Below are positions 1-9,913 of a DNA stretch of 9,913 nt, piece by piece (position 1 is the stretch's first letter; each line of letters starts with the position of its first letter). This DNA is from an uncultured Clostridia bacterium (GTDB lineage Bacteria; Bacillota_A; Clostridia; Christensenellales; Aristaeellaceae): positions 1 to 9,913 of the forward strand of contig CAMVDI010000058.1 in NCBI GenBank assembly GCA_947166205.1, in the 5' to 3' direction. The translations under genes and the position numbers were made by a program. Under the pieces are notes generated by a model, which saw only the letters and a program-made list of their open reading frames with translations, did no database searches and was not told the origin of the DNA.

Positions 1-1101
1 CATGCGCAGGGGCTCGATGAGCTCGGTGAAGCCCAGCTCCTTCGGCAGCCCGCCCACGTTATGATGGCTCTTGATCACGGCGGCGTTGGTGCCCTGGCCG
101 CTCTCGATCACATCCGGATAGATGGTTCCCTGGGCGAAATAATCCATTTTGCCCAGGGTGAGGGCCTCCTTCTTGAAGACCTCGATGAAATCCCGGCCGA
201 TGATGTGACGCTTTTCTTCAGGATCCGTGACCCCCTCCAGGTCGTTAAAGAACCGGGAGGCGGCATCGGCGCGGAGGAAGCGGACCGGGAAAAGATGGCT
301 GAACACGTGGCAGACCTGATCGCTTTCGCCCTTGCGGAGAAGACCGTGATCCACAAAAACGCAGGTGAGCCTTTTCCCGATGGCCCGGTAGATCAGGGCG
401 GCGGCCACGGAGGAATCCACGCCGCCGGACAGGGCCAGCAGCACGGTGCCGTTTTCCCCGACGGTTTCCCGGATCTGCCGGATGGCGTTTTCGGCGAAGG
501 CGCTCATGGTCCAGTCCCCGGAGCAGCCGCAGAAGTGGAACAGGAAGTTGCGGATCAGCATGCTGCCTTCCTCGGTATGCGTGACCTCCGGATGAAACTG
601 CACGCAGCAGATTTTTTTCTCCTCATGAATCATGGCGGCCACGGGGCAGTTGTCCGTTTCCGCGATGACCCGGAAGCCTTCGGGGCAGGCACTGACCTGC
701 CAGGTATGGCTCATCCAGCAGCTTGAAGCGCTTTTCATGCCTCCGAGGAGCCCCTCCCGCTCCTTCATGCGAACCGTGATCCTGCCGTACTCGCGCTGCT
801 GGGCCTTTTCCACCTGGCCGCCCAGCAGAAGGGCGGTCAGCTGCATGCCGTAGCAGATGCCCAGTACGGGGATGCCCGCGTCATAGAGGGCCGGGTCGAT
901 CCTCGGCGCGCCTTCGTCATGGACGCTGGAAGGCCCGCCGGACAGGATGATGCCTTTCGGCCGGCGGGAGAGGATGTGGGGCAGGGGAGTGTTCCAGGGG
1001 ATGACTTCCGAGTAGACATGGCATTCGCGGACGCGCCGGGCGATGAGCTGGGTATACTGGCCGCCGAAATCCAGAATCAGGATCAGTTCTTTCTGCTGCA
1101 T
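1..1101 (-). CDS. guaA: GMP synthase (glutamine-hydrolysing), 3' end outside window
   Basis: Catalyses the last step of GMP synthesis: XMP, ATP and glutamine give GMP. The 367 codons present are open throughout and begin [18 protein letters not shown], the usual GuaA N-terminus. Residues 1 to about 190 form a class I glutamine amidotransferase with nucleophile Cys83 (GICYGMQ) and the His170/Glu172 pair in FHPEV. The ATP-pyrophosphatase domain follows, with its P-loop SGGVDSS at 225-231, then FVDHGLLRK and, close to the window edge, [10 protein letters not shown]. The family is about 510-525 aa, so roughly 145 C-terminal residues, the dimerisation part, lie beyond base 1. The start is set by GGAGGG four bases upstream of ATG. 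It lies 151 bp downstream of asnB on the same strand and probably has its own promoter. No missing key residue was seen. Identification is very secure. Confidence 0.97.
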   Translation of the reverse strand, partial: MQQKELILILDFGGQYTQLIARRVRECHVYSEVIPWNTPLPHILSRRPKGIILSGGPSSVHDEGAPRIDPALYDAGIPVLGICYGMQLTALLLGGQVEKAQQREYGRITVRMKEREGLLGGMKSASSCWMSHTWQVSACPEGFRVIAETDNCPVAAMIHEEKKICCVQFHPEVTHTEEGSMLIRNFLFHFCGCSGDWTMSAFAENAIRQIRETVGENGTVLLALSGGVDSSVAAALIYRAIGKRLTCVFVDHGLLRKGESDQVCHVFSHLFPVRFLRADAASRFFNDLEGVTDPEEKRHIIGRDFIEVFKKEALTLGKMDYFAQGTIYPDVIESGQGTNAAVIKSHHNVGGLPKELGFTELIEPLRM

Positions 1102-1137
1102 AAAGCCCTCCGGGAAAAGAATTCAGTGTGGAATGTG

Positions 1138-1155
1138 GGAACCGCCGCGGGTTCC
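1138..1155 (-). other. Hairpin at predicted 5' end of guaA mRNA
   Basis: GGAACC and GGTTCC form a 6-bp stem closing a six-base loop (CGCGGC on the minus strand). It lies at the predicted transcription start of guaA. There is no T-run behind it, so it is not an intrinsic terminator, and the loop lacks the A1/G4 pattern known for ANTAR-bound hexaloops. It may be a 5' stabilising hairpin or have no function. Confidence 0.3.
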
Positions 1156-1160
1156 GGGAT

Positions 1161-1189
1161 ATTATGAACGATTTCTTCGAATGATGCAA
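1161..1189 (-). promoter_or_regulatory. Probable guaA promoter
   Basis: This short AT-rich patch stands out in a GC-rich region directly upstream of guaA. On the minus strand TTGCAT (1189-1184) and CATAAT (1166-1161) are 17 bp apart. The -10 matches 5 of 6 consensus bases but the -35 only 3 of 6. An overlapping alternative -10 (TAATAT) would give a 19-bp spacer. Predicted transcription start is near 1154, leaving a leader of about 53 nt. Prediction by eye only. Confidence 0.45.
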
Positions 1190-1201
1190 TATGAATATAA
1201 G

Positions 1202-1252
1202 GGGAATGTCGCTTCCGACTGCGTCGGACAGTCCACAGAACTGACGCTTCCC
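1202..1252 (-). other. Structured intergenic element right after asnB stop, possible weak terminator
   Basis: Starting at the base after the asnB stop, the stretch is packed with overlapping inverted repeats. An outer stem pairs GGGAA (1252-1248) with TTCCC (1206-1202). Inside, TCCGAC/GTCGGA (1228-1223 with 1219-1214) makes a 6-bp hairpin with a 3-base loop. It competes with GACTG/CAGTC (1233-1229 with 1221-1217). The downstream side is only moderately T-rich (CCCCTTATATTC), so a terminator role is possible but not typical. A 3'-end stabilising structure is equally plausible. Confidence 0.4.
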
Positions 1253-2833
1253 TTACTCGGCACTTGCGCCGTAGTTGGAGAGCACTCTGGCGGAGGGATC
1301 GTCCACGTCGCAGCCGGGCCAGGACCTGTTGGGCATCCAGTAGTCCGGGATCATGCGGGCCTGGCCGGGATAGTACCGCTCGAACAGCTCCCGGTAGAGC
1401 AGGCTCTCCTTTGTGAAGGGCGGGCGGTAGTCATATTCCGCGGCCTTTTCGGCGAATTCCTCATCCGTGTAGCGTCTTTCCGCGTAAGCCTTCAGATCGT
1501 TGACCATGCTGTGGCCCACGGCGTCGGAGAACGCGGCCTTCTGGCGCCAGAGAATTTCGTCCGGCAGGATGTGATCCTCCGCGAAGGCTTTCCGGATCAG
1601 GTATTTTCCCATGCCGTGGCGGTTCATTTTCAGCTCCGGGTCGATGCTCATGGCATAGCGGACGAACTTCAGGTCGCCGAAGGGAACCCGGGCCTCCAGA
1701 GAGTTGACGGAGATGCACCGGTCCGCCCGGAGCACATCGTACACATGCAGCTCCCGGATCCGCTTTTCCGCTTCCTCCTGGAAGGCGGCGGCGGAGGGGG
1801 CGAAGTCCGTGTATTTGTAGCCGAAAAGCTCATCGGAGATTTCCCCGGTCAGCAGTACCCGGATATCCGTGTGCTCGTGGATCCATCTGCAGACCAGGTA
1901 CATGCCGATGGAGGCGCGGATGGTGGTGATGTCCCAGGTGCCCAGCAGCTCCACCACGGTGGGAAGAGCCTCCAGCACATCCTTTTCGGAGATGATGACC
2001 TCCGTATGCTCGCTGCCGATATAGTCGGAGGCCATGCGGGCATACTTCAGGTCGATGGCGTCCACGTCCATGCCGATGGCGAAGGTGCGGATCGGATGCC
2101 CCAGCATCTTCCGGGAAATGGCGCAGACCAGGGAGGAATCCAGACCGCCGGAGAGCAGGAAACCGATGGGCGCGTCCGCGTCCAGCCGCTTGGCCACGCC
2201 GTCTATCAACAGGCGGCGCAGCTTCGCGCAGACCTCCTCCTCCGTCTTCATGGTGAAATACCCCACATAGGCCGGGTCGGCGTACTGGATGAATTCCCCG
2301 TCCATCCAGTAATGTCCCGGGGGAAAGGGCAGAATGGTTTCGCACAGGCCCATCAGGTTCTTCGGCTCGCTGGCGAAGGCCCATTCCCCGTCCTCAAGCC
2401 GGCCGTAGTACAGGGGCCGGATGCCGATGGGATCCCGGGCGGCGATGATCTTCTTCCGCTCCCCGTCCCAGAGGATCAGGGCGAACTCCGCGTCCAGGGT
2501 TTTGAACATCTCCACGCCGTATTCATGATACAGTGGAAGCAGAATCTCGCAGTCGGATTCTCCCCTGATCTCATAGGAGGCCATCAGACGCTCCCGCAGG
2601 GGACGGAATCCGTAGAGCTCGCCGTTGCAGACCACCGCGTCCTTTCCGAGATGAAAGGGCTGCATGCCCAGCTCGTTCAGCCCCATGATGGCCAGCCGGT
2701 GGAAGCCCAGAATGCCTCCGGGAATCTCCTCCAGCCGGCTCATATCCGGCCCCCGGGACAGCGTGCGGCTGAAGCAGGTTTCAGCCAGCCGGCGGGGGAC
2801 CCGGGCACTGGTCAGTCCGAAGATGGAACACAT
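1253..2833 (-). CDS. asnB: Asparagine synthetase B (glutamine-hydrolysing)
   Basis: Makes asparagine from aspartate, ATP and glutamine in the cytoplasm. The 526-aa product starts MCSIFG, so Cys2 becomes the N-terminal nucleophile of a class II amidotransferase. Other glutaminase-site residues are visible: Arg46 (GFHRLAIM), Asn70-Gly-Glu72 (CNGELYG) and Asp94 (ESDCE). RDPIGIRPLYYG at 133-144 is typical. The synthetase domain carries the P-loop SGGLDSS at 228-234, a pyrophosphate-loop segment TGEISDELFG near 329-338, and EARVPFGD at 380-387. The C-terminus (DPSARVLSNYG) matches the AsnB type close to the E. coli enzyme (554 aa). The start is fixed by Cys2 and by AGGAGG (2847-2842) eight bases upstream; a longer in-frame start at 2926 lies upstream of the predicted transcript and is rejected. 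It diverges from glnA. Confidence 0.95.
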   Translation of the reverse strand: MCSIFGLTSARVPRRLAETCFSRTLSRGPDMSRLEEIPGGILGFHRLAIMGLNELGMQPFHLGKDAVVCNGELYGFRPLRERLMASYEIRGESDCEILLPLYHEYGVEMFKTLDAEFALILWDGERKKIIAARDPIGIRPLYYGRLEDGEWAFASEPKNLMGLCETILPFPPGHYWMDGEFIQYADPAYVGYFTMKTEEEVCAKLRRLLIDGVAKRLDADAPIGFLLSGGLDSSLVCAISRKMLGHPIRTFAIGMDVDAIDLKYARMASDYIGSEHTEVIISEKDVLEALPTVVELLGTWDITTIRASIGMYLVCRWIHEHTDIRVLLTGEISDELFGYKYTDFAPSAAAFQEEAEKRIRELHVYDVLRADRCISVNSLEARVPFGDLKFVRYAMSIDPELKMNRHGMGKYLIRKAFAEDHILPDEILWRQKAAFSDAVGHSMVNDLKAYAERRYTDEEFAEKAAEYDYRPPFTKESLLYRELFERYYPGQARMIPDYWMPNRSWPGCDVDDPSARVLSNYGASAE

Positions 2834-2860
2834 GGAAATCGCCTCCTGAGCTTCAGAATG

Positions 2861-2906
2861 GAAAGGAAACAAAAAGGCAGGGAACCCCGAAGAGGCTCCC
2901 TTGCCC
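2861..2906 (-). terminator. Terminator-like hairpin in asnB leader (candidate attenuator)
   Basis: On the minus strand GGCA-A-GGGAGCC (2905-2894) pairs with GGTTCCC-TGCC (2886-2876). This gives about 11 pairs with one G-U and one bulged A, closed by the loop TCTTCGG. TTTTTGTTTCCTTT follows at once (2875-2862). That is the form of an intrinsic terminator, yet it lies between the asnB promoter and the asnB ribosome binding site, with no gene upstream to terminate. Transcriptional attenuation is the natural reading. There are only about four bases between the predicted start site and the stem, leaving no room for a conventional upstream antiterminator hairpin. Confidence 0.7.
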
Positions 2907-2916
2907 GATGGCAGGA

Positions 2917-2945
2917 ATGTTATCATCCCGCCGCGGGGTTGTCAA
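2917..2945 (-). promoter_or_regulatory. asnB promoter
   Basis: A perfect -35 TTGACA (2945-2940), a 17-bp spacer and -10 TAACAT (2922-2917), preceded by TGA, which makes an extended -10. The spacer contains CCGCGG followed by GCGGG. Predicted transcription start is near 2910. Its design closely matches the glnA promoter on the other strand. Confidence 0.75.
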
Positions 2946-2970
2946 GAACGGGGCGGAGGAAAGAAAACGC

Positions 2971-2992
2971 GAATACAAAGGGAAAACAATCC
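2971..2992. repeat. 22-bp direct repeat, copy 1
   Basis: An exact 22-bp match to 3074-3095 in the same orientation, with core ACAAAGGGAAAACAAT. With single-base indels the similarity extends a few bases on both sides (ACG before, GGG after). It is AT-rich in a GC-rich setting. Its near edge lies 25 bp upstream of the asnB -35. A regulator binding site is possible; nothing identifies the regulator. Confidence 0.8.
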
Positions 2993-3005
2993 GGGAAGAA
3001 GGCGT

Positions 3006-3019
3006 GCCCCCGCGGGGGC
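3006..3019. repeat. Perfect GC palindrome in the divergent region
   Basis: GCCCCCGCGGGGGC is a perfect 14-bp palindrome located between the two copies of the 22-bp repeat. It could be an operator half-way between the divergent promoters, but GC-rich palindromes also arise readily in DNA of this composition. As RNA it lacks room for a loop unless the inner pairs open. Confidence 0.35.
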
Positions 3020-3073
3020 GGCGAAAGGGAATCCGTCGGGGAAATGCGCCAGGGCGGGAGGAAGGCCGGAACG

Positions 3074-3095
3074 GAATACAAAGGGAAAACAATCC
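3074..3095. repeat. 22-bp direct repeat, copy 2
   Basis: The second exact copy, 103 bp from the first start to start. It ends 6 bp upstream of the glnA -35, where activators or upstream-element contacts usually sit. A shortened related string, AAAGGGAATCC, occurs between the copies at 3024-3034. Confidence 0.8.
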
Positions 3096-3101
3096 CGGGG
3101 A

Positions 3102-3130
3102 TTGACAGGCCGCGGAGCGGGTGATAGGAT
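3102..3130 (+). promoter_or_regulatory. glnA promoter
   Basis: TTGACA (3102-3107), a 17-bp spacer and TAGGAT (3125-3130), with TGA directly before the -10 (extended -10). The spacer carries CCGCGG and GCGGG, as does the asnB promoter. Predicted transcription start is near 3137, giving a leader of about 71 nt. It probably drives the whole glnA–ANTAR–gltB–gltD series, since no convincing internal promoter was seen. Confidence 0.78.
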
Positions 3131-3136
3131 ACGCGC

Positions 3137-3184
3137 AACAGGGCAAGGGTGTCGTGCAATGGCGCTTCTTGCCCTGTTCTTTAT
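3137..3184 (+). terminator. Terminator-like hairpin in glnA leader (candidate attenuator)
   Basis: AACAGGGCAAG (3137-3147) pairs perfectly over 11 bp with CTTGCCCTGTT (3168-3178). Inside the 20-base loop GTGTC (3149-3153) can pair with GGCGC (3161-3165) using two G-U pairs. The stem is followed by TTCTTTATT (3177-3185), a moderate T-tract. It lies between promoter and ribosome binding site and begins at about the predicted transcription start. The T-tract is weaker than in the asnB leader, so a 5'-stabilising or translational role cannot be excluded. Confidence 0.62.
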
Positions 3185-3207
3185 TCCGAAACGAGGAGGG
3201 CACCAGC

Positions 3208-4539
3208 ATGAGCAAGTACACGAAGGAAGACATCATCCGCATGGTGAAGGAGGACGACGTCGAATTCATCCGGATGCAGTTCACGGACATTTTCGGCCAG
3301 CTGAAGAACGTGGCGATCACCGCCAGCCAGATCGAGAAGGCCGTCAACAATGAGATCATGATCGACGGCAGCTCCATTGAGGGCTTTGTCCGCATCAACG
3401 AGAGCGACCAGTACCTGCGCCCGGACCTGGACACCTTCGCGATCCTGCCCTGGCGGCCCCAGCACGGGAAGGTGGCCCGGCTGATCTGCGATGTGTACAA
3501 CCCGGACGGAACGCCCTTCATGGGGGACCCCCGCGGGGTGCTGAAGCGGATTCTGGCGGAGGCGGCGGAGATGGGCTATTCCTTCAACGTGGGCCCGGAG
3601 ATGGAATTCTTCCTCTTCCAGACGGACGAGAACGGAAAGCCCACCACGACCACCTCGGACGAGGCCGGATACTTTGACCTGGGCCCGCTGGATCACGGCG
3701 AGGGCACCCGCCGGGAGATCTGCATGGCGCTGGAGCAGATGGGCTTTGAAATCGAGGCCAGCCACCATGAGGTGGCGGCGGGCCAGCACGAAATCGACTT
3801 CAGATACGCCGACGCGCTGCGGGCGGCGGACAATATCATGACCTTCAAGCTGGCGGTCAAGACCCTGGCCCAGAAGAACGGCCTGCACGCCACCTTCATG
3901 CCCAAGCCCGTCTTCGGCATCAACGGAAGCGGCATGCACACCAACATGAGCCTGTTCAAGGACGGAAAGAACGTCTTCGCGGATCCTTCCGACCGGCGGG
4001 GCCTGAGCCGGGAGGCCTACGCCTTCATCGCCGGCATTCTGACCCATATCCGCGGCATGGCGGCTGTGACCAATCCGCTGGTCAACAGCTACAAGCGCCT
4101 GGTGCCGGGCTATGAGGCTCCCTGCTATCTTGCCTGGAGCGCCAGCAACCGCAGCGCGCTGATCCGCATTCCCGCCGCCCGGGGCATGGGAACCCGCGTC
4201 GAGCTGCGCTGCCCGGATCCCAGCTGCAACCCCTACCTGAACATGGCGGTCTGCCTGGCAGCGGGCCTGGACGGCATCAGGAAGGGCCTGACCCCGCCGG
4301 AGGAGATCACCGAAAACATTTTCGCCATGGACGCGGCGGCCCGGGAGGCGAAGGGGATCAGATCCCTGCCGGGCACGCTGAAGGAGGCGGTGGACTGCCT
4401 GAAGGAGGACGAGGTGATCTGCGCGGCGCTGGGTGAGCATGTGCTGAGCCAGTATGTGGAAGGCAAGGAAAAGGAATGGGACGCCTACAGGACCCACGTC
4501 AGCAGATGGGAGACGGACCGCTATCTCGTCATGTACTGA
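3208..4539 (+). CDS. glnA: Glutamine synthetase, type I alpha
   Basis: Condenses glutamate and ammonium with ATP to give glutamine; a cytoplasmic dodecamer in this family. The product is 443 aa, almost the same length as B. subtilis GlnA. Visible motifs: [17 protein letters not shown] at 51-67, where Arg62 sits at the position used for glutamine feedback in Gram-positive alpha enzymes; metal ligands in GPEMEFFLF (Glu131, Glu133); [24 protein letters not shown]; and [13 protein letters not shown] with the flap Glu303. The adenylylated tyrosine loop of the beta type is missing, so control should be by feedback and by expression. The start is ATG with GAGGAGGG (3193-3200) seven bases upstream. 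A longer in-frame start at 3121 would lie within the promoter and is rejected. First gene of the plus-strand operon, 24 bp from the next. Confidence 0.98.
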   Translation: MSKYTKEDIIRMVKEDDVEFIRMQFTDIFGQLKNVAITASQIEKAVNNEIMIDGSSIEGFVRINESDQYLRPDLDTFAILPWRPQHGKVARLICDVYNPDGTPFMGDPRGVLKRILAEAAEMGYSFNVGPEMEFFLFQTDENGKPTTTTSDEAGYFDLGPLDHGEGTRREICMALEQMGFEIEASHHEVAAGQHEIDFRYADALRAADNIMTFKLAVKTLAQKNGLHATFMPKPVFGINGSGMHTNMSLFKDGKNVFADPSDRRGLSREAYAFIAGILTHIRGMAAVTNPLVNSYKRLVPGYEAPCYLAWSASNRSALIRIPAARGMGTRVELRCPDPSCNPYLNMAVCLAAGLDGIRKGLTPPEEITENIFAMDAAAREAKGIRSLPGTLKEAVDCLKEDEVICAALGEHVLSQYVEGKEKEWDAYRTHVSRWETDRYLVMY

Positions 4540-4563
4540 TCAGAAACGGAGGAGGTGCGACCA

Positions 4564-5091
4564 GTGGCCAGGATTGTCATTGCCAGCCAGTCGGATGACA
4601 GCCGGACAAAGCTTTACCGGCTGCTCGTCTCCTCCGGATACCAGGTGTTCCGATGCTGCGCGTCGGGGAGCGAACTGCGACGGGCGCTGAGCGAAAGCGA
4701 AGACTGCGTGGTCGTGGTGGTGGGCTATACGCCGGACTGCAAGCCGGATGACCTGATCTGGGACTACAGGGACAGCGTTCAGATCCTGCTGATCGCCAGG
4801 CAGCCGGTGCTGGACAACATTGAATCGCCGGAGATTTTCCGGCTGACGCTGCCGGCTTCCGGCCAGGCGGTCATCGGCGCTGTGGAGATGCTGTCGCAGC
4901 TGCACCGCATGAAGCTGCCCCGGCGGGCCGGGGAAAGCAAGGATCTGGTGGACCGGGCGAAAGCCGCGCTGATGAGCCGGAAAGGGCTTTCGGAACCGGA
5001 AGCCCACCGGACGATGCAGCAGTACGCGATGAACCACGGGATGAAGATGGCGGAGGTTGCCGCCCGGATTCTCGGGCAGGCGAAGACATAA
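4564..5091 (+). CDS. ANTAR-domain RNA-binding regulator (NitR-like antiterminator)
   Basis: A 175-aa protein. Residues 1 to about 115 resemble a response-regulator receiver (RIVIASQSDDSR at the start, then a VVVVVG strand), but the phospho-acceptor aspartate is replaced, apparently by Gly54, so it is a pseudo-receiver. Residues about 124-173 form an ANTAR domain (AKAALMSRKGLSEPEAHRTM, then MAEVAARIL). ANTAR proteins bind paired RNA hairpins and prevent termination. In solventogenic Clostridium a homologous protein, NitR, sits between glnA and gltAB and acts in nitrogen control. The start is GTG 4564, eight bases after GGAGGAGG (4548-4555); GTG 4555 overlaps that ribosome binding site and is unlikely. 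Without a phosphorylation site, its nitrogen signal must come some other way. Domain call is secure; the nitrogen role is inferred from context. Confidence 0.88.
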   Translation: MARIVIASQSDDSRTKLYRLLVSSGYQVFRCCASGSELRRALSESEDCVVVVVGYTPDCKPDDLIWDYRDSVQILLIARQPVLDNIESPEIFRLTLPASGQAVIGAVEMLSQLHRMKLPRRAGESKDLVDRAKAALMSRKGLSEPEAHRTMQQYAMNHGMKMAEVAARILGQAKT

Positions 5092-5166
5092 CAGCCGCGC
5101 AGGCGGATTTCCGGCAGCAGGCGGGACGCCGGGGAGCCATCCTTCATGGGATGGCCCGGCAGGCTG
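5092..5166 (+). promoter_or_regulatory. Structured RNA segment before gltB with alternative pairings
   Basis: Fills nearly the whole 87-bp gap between the ANTAR gene and gltB. GCCATCC (5136-5142) and GGATGGC (5149-5155) form a perfect 7-bp hairpin with loop TTCATG. GCCGG (5128-5132) can extend it by pairing with CCGGC (5156-5160), or instead pair with an upstream CCGGC (5111-5115). CAGCC (5092-5096) can close the whole segment with GGCTG (5162-5166), touching the gltB ribosome binding site. No T-run follows, so an intrinsic terminator is not indicated. A translational switch or mRNA-processing site are possible readings. Confidence 0.45.
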
Positions 5167-5178
5167 GAGGGGAAAAAG

Positions 5179-9483
<4,305 letters not shown>

Positions 9484-9492
<9 letters not shown>

Positions 9493-9518
9493 TTCAGAAT
9501 TCATAATTCATAATTATG
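9484..9518. repeat. Heptamer tandem repeat overlapping the gltB stop
   Basis: Five back-to-back heptamers: AATTCAT, AATTCAG, AATTCAT, AATTCAT and AATTATG. The array begins within the last codons of gltB and supplies its TAA (9490-9492), then runs into the gltB–gltD gap. Its AT-richness contrasts sharply with the surrounding coding DNA. It ends 29 bp before the gltD start. Confidence 0.85.
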
Positions 9519-9547
9519 TTTTGTGAACGGTGAATTGAGGTGGAAAA

Positions 9548-9913
9548 ATGGGAAGTCCGACAGGATTTATGGATACAGTCAGGGTTGAGAATCCTTTCCG
9601 AAGCGAAGCAGAGAGACTGAAAGACTTTGAGGACCTACATATCCCGCAGGGATGCGAGGCCCGGTGCGCACAGGCGTCCCGCTGCATGAACTGCGGCGTG
9701 CCTTTCTGCCAGTCCGATTTCGGATGCCCGCTGCACAACCTGATCCCTGAGTGGAACGACCTGCTGTACCGCGGACAGGAGCGGGAGGCGCTGAAGCGCC
9801 TGCTGCAGACGGCGCCTTTCCCGGAGTTTACCGGGCACGTCTGCCCCGCGTTGTGCGAAAAGGCATGCAACCTGGAGGATGACTGCGTCACCAACCGGGA
9901 TAACGAGCTGTAT
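9548..9913 (+). CDS. gltD: Glutamate synthase, small (beta) subunit, N-terminal part
   Basis: NADPH-oxidising partner of GltB that feeds electrons through FAD and iron-sulfur clusters. The 122 codons present are open to the window edge. The start MGSPTGFM is the family N-terminus. Cys46, Cys49 and Cys54 (CMNCGVPFC), with Cys60 nearby, and Cys99, Cys103 and Cys107 (CPALCEKAC) are the expected 4Fe-4S ligand region. [18 protein letters not shown] and [10 protein letters not shown] are strongly conserved family segments. The FAD and NADPH domains, about 370 residues, lie outside the window. ATG 9548 has GAGGTGG four bases upstream. It follows gltB by 55 bp on the same strand, consistent with one operon. 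Confidence 0.96.
   Translation, partial: MGSPTGFMDTVRVENPFRSEAERLKDFEDLHIPQGCEARCAQASRCMNCGVPFCQSDFGCPLHNLIPEWNDLLYRGQEREALKRLLQTAPFPEFTGHVCPALCEKACNLEDDCVTNRDNELY

Noticed and set aside
1..1101. Possible frameshift in guaA
   Set aside because: Translating the minus strand codon by codon gives one uninterrupted frame of 367 residues with all expected motifs in order.
1043..3124. Plus-strand open frame of 693 codons opposite asnB
   Set aside because: Shadow of asnB, which has all catalytic residues, a ribosome binding site and a promoter on the minus strand.
3121..3207. N-terminal extension of glnA from GTG 3121
   Set aside because: That codon lies between the -35 and -10 of the predicted promoter, and family alignment begins at ATG 3208.
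3102..3207. Glutamine riboswitch or T-box in the glnA or asnB leader
   Set aside because: The leaders of about 70-80 nt are almost fully taken up by the terminator-like hairpins, and none of the conserved motifs of these classes were recognised.
3159..3353. Possible leader peptide [11 protein letters not shown] overlapping the glnA start
   Set aside because: Its ATG lies in the loop of the leader hairpin without a ribosome binding site, and the frame continues out of register deep into glnA.
5146..5178. Earlier gltB start at ATG 5146
   Set aside because: It sits in a hairpin loop, has no ribosome binding site, and the 17-residue propeptide before Cys18 from ATG 5179 already fits.

Overview
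The window is a chromosomal nitrogen-assimilation locus from a GC-rich bacterium, most likely a member of the Bacillota/Clostridia. Three things point there: an alpha-type glutamine synthetase I of 443 aa with no adenylylation-site region, an ANTAR-domain antiterminator-like protein directly behind glnA (the glnA–nitR–gltAB layout known from solventogenic Clostridium), and strong AGGAGG ribosome binding sites with TTGACA-type promoters. Assignment below class is not possible from the sequence alone.

Layout. On the minus strand lie guaA (GMP synthase, 1-1101, cut by the window edge) and, upstream of it, asnB (glutamine-hydrolysing asparagine synthetase, 1253-2833). A 374-bp divergent control region (2834-3207) separates them from the plus-strand series glnA (3208-4539), an ANTAR regulator (4564-5091), gltB (glutamate synthase large subunit, 5179-9492) and gltD (small subunit, 9548 to the window end, cut). 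All reading frames are intact. There is no sign of mobile elements, CRISPR, rRNA or tRNA.

How it works together. GlnA makes glutamine from glutamate and ammonium. GltB and GltD turn glutamine plus 2-oxoglutarate into two glutamates, completing the GS-GOGAT cycle. AsnB and GuaA spend the glutamine amide on asparagine and GMP. Every enzyme in the window therefore makes or consumes glutamine, and the ANTAR protein is the obvious candidate RNA-level regulator.

The most interesting part is the divergent asnB/glnA control region. The two promoters share one design: TTGACA, a 17-bp spacer with a CCGCGG core, and an extended -10 (TGA-TANNAT). In both, the identical nonamer GGGCAAGGG begins exactly 11 nt after the last base of the -10 and forms the 5' arm of a terminator-like hairpin ahead of the ribosome binding site. 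A 22-bp exact direct repeat sits upstream of each promoter. This looks like a matched pair of promoter-proximal attenuators coordinating asparagine and glutamine synthesis. The canonical ANTAR dual-hexaloop target was not recognised by eye, so the mechanism is open.

The remaining gaps hold a probable guaA promoter and a structured stretch after asnB (1102-1252), an alternative-pairing RNA element before gltB (5092-5178), and a five-unit heptamer repeat that supplies the gltB stop codon (9484-9518).
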